Assembly: GCA_023433945.1 (NCBI GenBank)
Contig: JAEYTP010000098.1
Span: 1 to 8,208 of the forward strand
DNA: 8,208 bases
Reading direction: 5' to 3'
From: Bacillota bacterium
Lineage (GTDB): Bacteria > Bacillota > Clostridia > Acetivibrionales > DSM-1351
Under the pieces are notes generated by a model that was not told the DNA's origin, searched no databases, and saw nothing but the letters and a program-made list of their open reading frames with translations. Position numbers and translations under genes: made by a program. Positions 5,790 to 8,208 of the stretch are shown in pieces; the first letter of the stretch is position 1, and each line of letters starts with the position of its first letter.

Positions 5790-7049
5790 CTACTTTTTCT
5801 GTTTGCTGAGTATTTCTAGCATTATATTATCTGCTTCTTTCATACCCAAATTATTTATTCGCCCTATGTTTCTGATATTGGTATCAATATTATCTGTAAT
5901 AATACCACTACCAGCCCGTATCCCCTTATTTTCCACAGCCAATGTTGCGCTTATTACTGCACATTGAGCTGCGAGGCCAACCTTATGTGAGCAGCTTTCT
6001 TTTGCGCCATCACACAGTACTCCACCAATACTACCAATAACAGTATTTATAGCATTCTCAGCTTCTGAACAGCCTCCCCCAAGTAAATACGTTACTGCTG
6101 CCGCGGACCCGGCTGCTCCTGCAACTGCTGTACCACACATTACAGTTAGGCGATTCATTTGGCTTTTAATATATATTGCTGTTAATATTGATAGACATAA
6201 AGCTGTCTGTCTTTCTTTTGGGGTCTTTTTTAGTACATCACATACTGCAGTTACACCCAACATACTTAAAATACCAAGATTCCCGCTTCCAGCTACACTA
6301 ACTATAGGAAACCTTTCCCCTGACATTCTCATACGCGATGCATTAAATACATATGTTCTCGCTATATTGGCTAAATCATATGTAGGAATAGAATCAAGCA
6401 GGGCTATTCTTTGAAGATAAAGTTCATTTTCTTCTGACAGTTCATGTAATGCAGCTTTTCTATTAATATCTTCGTATTGCAGTAAGCTTTCATTATCCAT
6501 TTGACCATTTACTACATTATTAAAAATATCTTTGAAATTTAACCCCGAACAAAAATACTTTTCAAATTTTTTGTCCTGGTCATTATGGAACAATACCTCA
6601 TTATTTTTTTCTATATGATATATACAATCGTAGTCACCCTTTATTTTGACTGTGACACTGGATATATCACTATTACAAGTAACACTTATATATAATGGCT
6701 CATCTATATCGGAATATGCGACATTTACAACAATGGCACCCAAGTAATCATCTACCTTGCTCTTTAGGCTTTCAGTTACTTCACCAAGAACAGCCAGCTT
6801 TAGCTCTGGCTTCTTGATAATAGCACCAAGTATTGCGGCGTATTCAATACCAAACTTCTTTATAACAGGAATACCAACATACGCAGCATTTTTATAAATA
6901 TTCTTGCTAAGAATAATATTAATGCTTTTTAACTCACCATCTAATAGGGACGCTGACTTTGCTGCTGCAAATGCTATAGCACCAGGGTCAGTGCACCCCA
7001 TTGTCATTTTGATTTCACTATCTAAAATACTGCGTACATGTTCATCCAT
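5790..7049 (-). CDS. L-cysteine desulfidase-like [4Fe-4S] lyase (UPF0597, CdsB/CyuA family)
   Basis: This 419-residue cytoplasmic enzyme is related to the alpha chain of bacterial L-serine dehydratase. Characterised family members use a [4Fe-4S] cluster to eliminate sulfide from L-cysteine, giving pyruvate, ammonia and H2S. The N-terminal MGCTDPGAIAFAAAKS motif carries Cys19. Three further cysteines, at 305 (TVMCGTAVAGAAG), 346 (GGVLCDGAK) and 353 (ESCSHKVGLAA), have almost the same spacing as the cluster ligands I remember from the Methanocaldococcus jannaschii enzyme (282, 322, 329, with catalytic Cys25). All key cysteines appear present, and full length suggests an active enzyme. The gene overlaps the amidohydrolase stop by 1 nt (TAATG), with GGAGG 7 nt upstream of the ATG, which indicates coupled translation. 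Substrate could be cysteine or another beta-substituted amino acid released by the neighbouring enzymes. Serine or other amino acid dehydratase activity is an alternative. No membrane segment or signal peptide is visible. Confidence 0.88.
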   Translation of the reverse strand: MDEHVRSILDSEIKMTMGCTDPGAIAFAAAKSASLLDGELKSINIILSKNIYKNAAYVGIPVIKKFGIEYAAILGAIIKKPELKLAVLGEVTESLKSKVDDYLGAIVVNVAYSDIDEPLYISVTCNSDISSVTVKIKGDYDCIYHIEKNNEVLFHNDQDKKFEKYFCSGLNFKDIFNNVVNGQMDNESLLQYEDINRKAALHELSEENELYLQRIALLDSIPTYDLANIARTYVFNASRMRMSGERFPIVSVAGSGNLGILSMLGVTAVCDVLKKTPKERQTALCLSILTAIYIKSQMNRLTVMCGTAVAGAAGSAAAVTYLLGGGCSEAENAINTVIGSIGGVLCDGAKESCSHKVGLAAQCAVISATLAVENKGIRAGSGIITDNIDTNIRNIGRINNLGMKEADNIMLEILSKQKK

Positions 7050-7987
7050 TATTTATCCTCCAGCTTAAGCAACCTAGAGATATTATCCCTAAAAATTAGC
7101 TTTAGCTCATTATCTTTCATACCTAATTCAATGCAATCTTTTCGCTGTTCATCGTAATACTGTTTGACAAAACCTCTAGGAAACCACTCTGAGTCAGTGC
7201 CAAAAATTATCCTCTCAGGACCAATTGTTTCATAATACTTCCGAAACAGGTCTTTTACAGTCAGAGGATATGGCATCCAACGAACCCATTGATTGCTACC
7301 AGAAGTGTCAACATATATATTAGGACAAACCCATGCTAGCTGCAATAGCTCCTGAGGATGCCCACATCCGAAGTGAGGTATGATAAACGAAATGTCAGGG
7401 TGCGCCCGTGCTACATCGTGTATCATCATCGGATTAATATTAGCGTGTGACGCTAGCCCGCCTGCTGCACCTAATATTCCAAAGTGAATCAGAACTGGGA
7501 TTTGATATTTTTCAGCTACCTTCCACATTGGTTCAAGCGAAGTATCATTAATTTTCCCAGGTAAATCTGGAGCAATAATTTTATATCCTCTCAATCCCTT
7601 CTCAGATATTGCTATATCTAACATCAAAGCACTATCACTAGCAAAAGGATTATGATGGGCATATCCAACAAAATGTTCCGGATGTTCCTGTATTATTTTA
7701 CTTAGAGTATCGTTGTTGCCACCTGTTACAAAAACAAGTTTCTCTATATTGTGTTTGTTCATCTCTGCAAGCCAACGGGCAGAAGTTGTTTTTACATCAT
7801 CATCTGTTGGTTCACGTTTAGGAAACCCCCATGCTTCTGCCCATTTTTTACTTTGATACTGGTTCTTAGCTTGCAGTGTTAACCATTTATCTTTGCCATA
7901 CTCGGCAATATACCTTTTTTCGAATTCTACTATATCATACCCTTTTACATCAAAGTGAACATGAGAATCTATCAATTTAAATTCCAA
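7049..7987 (-). CDS. Amidohydro_2 family metal-dependent hydrolase/decarboxylase
   Basis: This 312-residue TIM-barrel enzyme belongs to the Amidohydro_2 branch of the amidohydrolase superfamily, which holds zinc- or manganese-dependent hydrolases, lactonases and non-oxidative decarboxylases. Visible metal or catalytic positions are the HxH motif DSHVHF (His9, His11), His168 in VLIHFG, His205 in IPHFGCGH and Asp265 in IIFGTDSEWFPRG, all in the expected order and spacing. The length is typical and no signal peptide is seen, so it is cytoplasmic. The start is TTG at 7987 with AGAAGG 7 nt upstream. The nearby ATG at 7992 is out of frame and ends after six codons, and any later in-frame start would remove the HxH motif. 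It lies 12 nt after the ABC permease stop and overlaps the desulfidase-like gene by 1 nt, so it probably acts on the imported compound or a breakdown product. Subfamily substrates vary too widely to name one. Confidence 0.9.
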   Translation of the reverse strand: MEFKLIDSHVHFDVKGYDIVEFEKRYIAEYGKDKWLTLQAKNQYQSKKWAEAWGFPKREPTDDDVKTTSARWLAEMNKHNIEKLVFVTGGNNDTLSKIIQEHPEHFVGYAHHNPFASDSALMLDIAISEKGLRGYKIIAPDLPGKINDTSLEPMWKVAEKYQIPVLIHFGILGAAGGLASHANINPMMIHDVARAHPDISFIIPHFGCGHPQELLQLAWVCPNIYVDTSGSNQWVRWMPYPLTVKDLFRKYYETIGPERIIFGTDSEWFPRGFVKQYYDEQRKDCIELGMKDNELKLIFRDNISRLLKLEDK

Positions 7988-7994
7988 ATCATCA

Positions 7995-8000
7995 CCTTCT
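7995..8000 (-). promoter_or_regulatory. Ribosome binding site for the TTG start of the amidohydrolase
   Basis: AGAAGG on the minus strand begins at the last base of the permease stop codon (8002-8000) and lies 7 nt before the TTG at 7987-7985. It supports the unusual start and possible coupling to permease translation. Confidence 0.7.
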
Positions 8001-8208
8001 TATGCTTTTAAACCAGTCATGTGAATTCCTTCAATAATCTGTTTCTGGAAGAAGAAGAATACTATTAGTACAGGTATTGTAGCCAAGCTGGCTGCTGCCA
8101 TTACGAGGTCCCATTGATTGTAGGATTCTCCTGAGAATAGTGCAAGACCAACTGGGAGTGTATAAATATATGCCTGGTCAACTGCGATTACTGGCCATAG
8201 GAATGCAT
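8000..8208 (-). CDS. Carbohydrate ABC transporter permease, MalG/UgpE type (C-terminal part)
   Basis: Only the last 68 residues are present; the gene continues past the right edge. The fragment starts with AFLWPVIAVDQAYIYTLPVGLALF and ends FFFFQKQIIEGIHMTGLKA followed by TAA (8002-8000). The closing FFFQ(K/R)QIIEGI.(M/L)TGLKA is the hallmark end of the second inner-membrane permease of CUT1 sugar ABC importers (MalG, UgpE, AraQ-like). One hydrophobic helix (LVMAAASLATIPVLIVFFFF) is visible near the end. The rest of the transporter (binding protein and first permease) is probably upstream outside the window. A separate ATPase gene may be absent, because such systems in Clostridia often share MsmK/MsmX-type ATPases. 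The close spacing to the amidohydrolase suggests that it imports the operon substrate. Confidence 0.92.
   Translation of the reverse strand, partial: AFLWPVIAVDQAYIYTLPVGLALFSGESYNQWDLVMAAASLATIPVLIVFFFFQKQIIEGIHMTGLKA

Overview
The window looks like a low-GC, anaerobic Clostridia chromosome, of the Ruminiclostridium/Lachnoclostridium kind. The evidence is the AT-rich sequence, strong AGGAGG-type ribosome binding sites, a chemoreceptor signalling domain of clostridial type, and an oxygen-sensitive [4Fe-4S] lyase of the cysteine desulfidase family. No species can be named from this sequence.

Layout. Positions 1-200 (+) hold the last 65 codons of a gene whose C-terminus resembles that of large PIG-L (LmbE-like) deacetylases. 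A clean intrinsic terminator follows at 217-253. Positions 254-878 are an AT-rich, gene-poor convergent gap. It holds two short decayed-looking reading frames on the minus strand and a perfect 17-bp palindrome (750-798), which buries a Shine-Dalgarno sequence and is interleaved with a second 8-bp inverted repeat. All remaining genes are on the minus strand. A methyl-accepting chemotaxis protein (879-2885) stands alone downstream of a long hairpin. Upstream of that hairpin is a tight five-gene run, read from right to left: the C-terminus of a CUT1-type sugar ABC permease (8000-8208, cut by the window edge), an Amidohydro_2 metal hydrolase/decarboxylase (7049-7987, TTG start), a cysteine desulfidase/UPF0597-like Fe-S lyase (5790-7049), a ROK-family regulator (4584-5726) and an argininosuccinate-lyase-like C-N lyase (3064-4572).

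Working together. The genes are 12 nt apart, overlapping by 1 nt, 63 nt apart and 11 nt apart, so they are probably cotranscribed. The ABC permease and ROK regulator point to a carbohydrate-like substrate. The two lyases and the amidohydrolase point to an amino-acid or dicarboxylate part. My inference is a catabolic operon for an imported conjugate, for example a sugar-amino acid or N-succinyl type compound, broken down to fumarate and/or pyruvate, ammonia and possibly sulfide. The substrate is not identifiable here. The lyase is unlikely to be biosynthetic ArgH: it differs in its signature loop and has no arginine-pathway neighbours. The chemoreceptor may sense the same or a related compound, but this rests only on adjacency.

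Three start codons were moved or need attention. The lyase starts at ATG 4572 rather than an upstream TTG. The ROK regulator starts at ATG 5726 rather than an upstream GTG. The amidohydrolase uses TTG at 7987.
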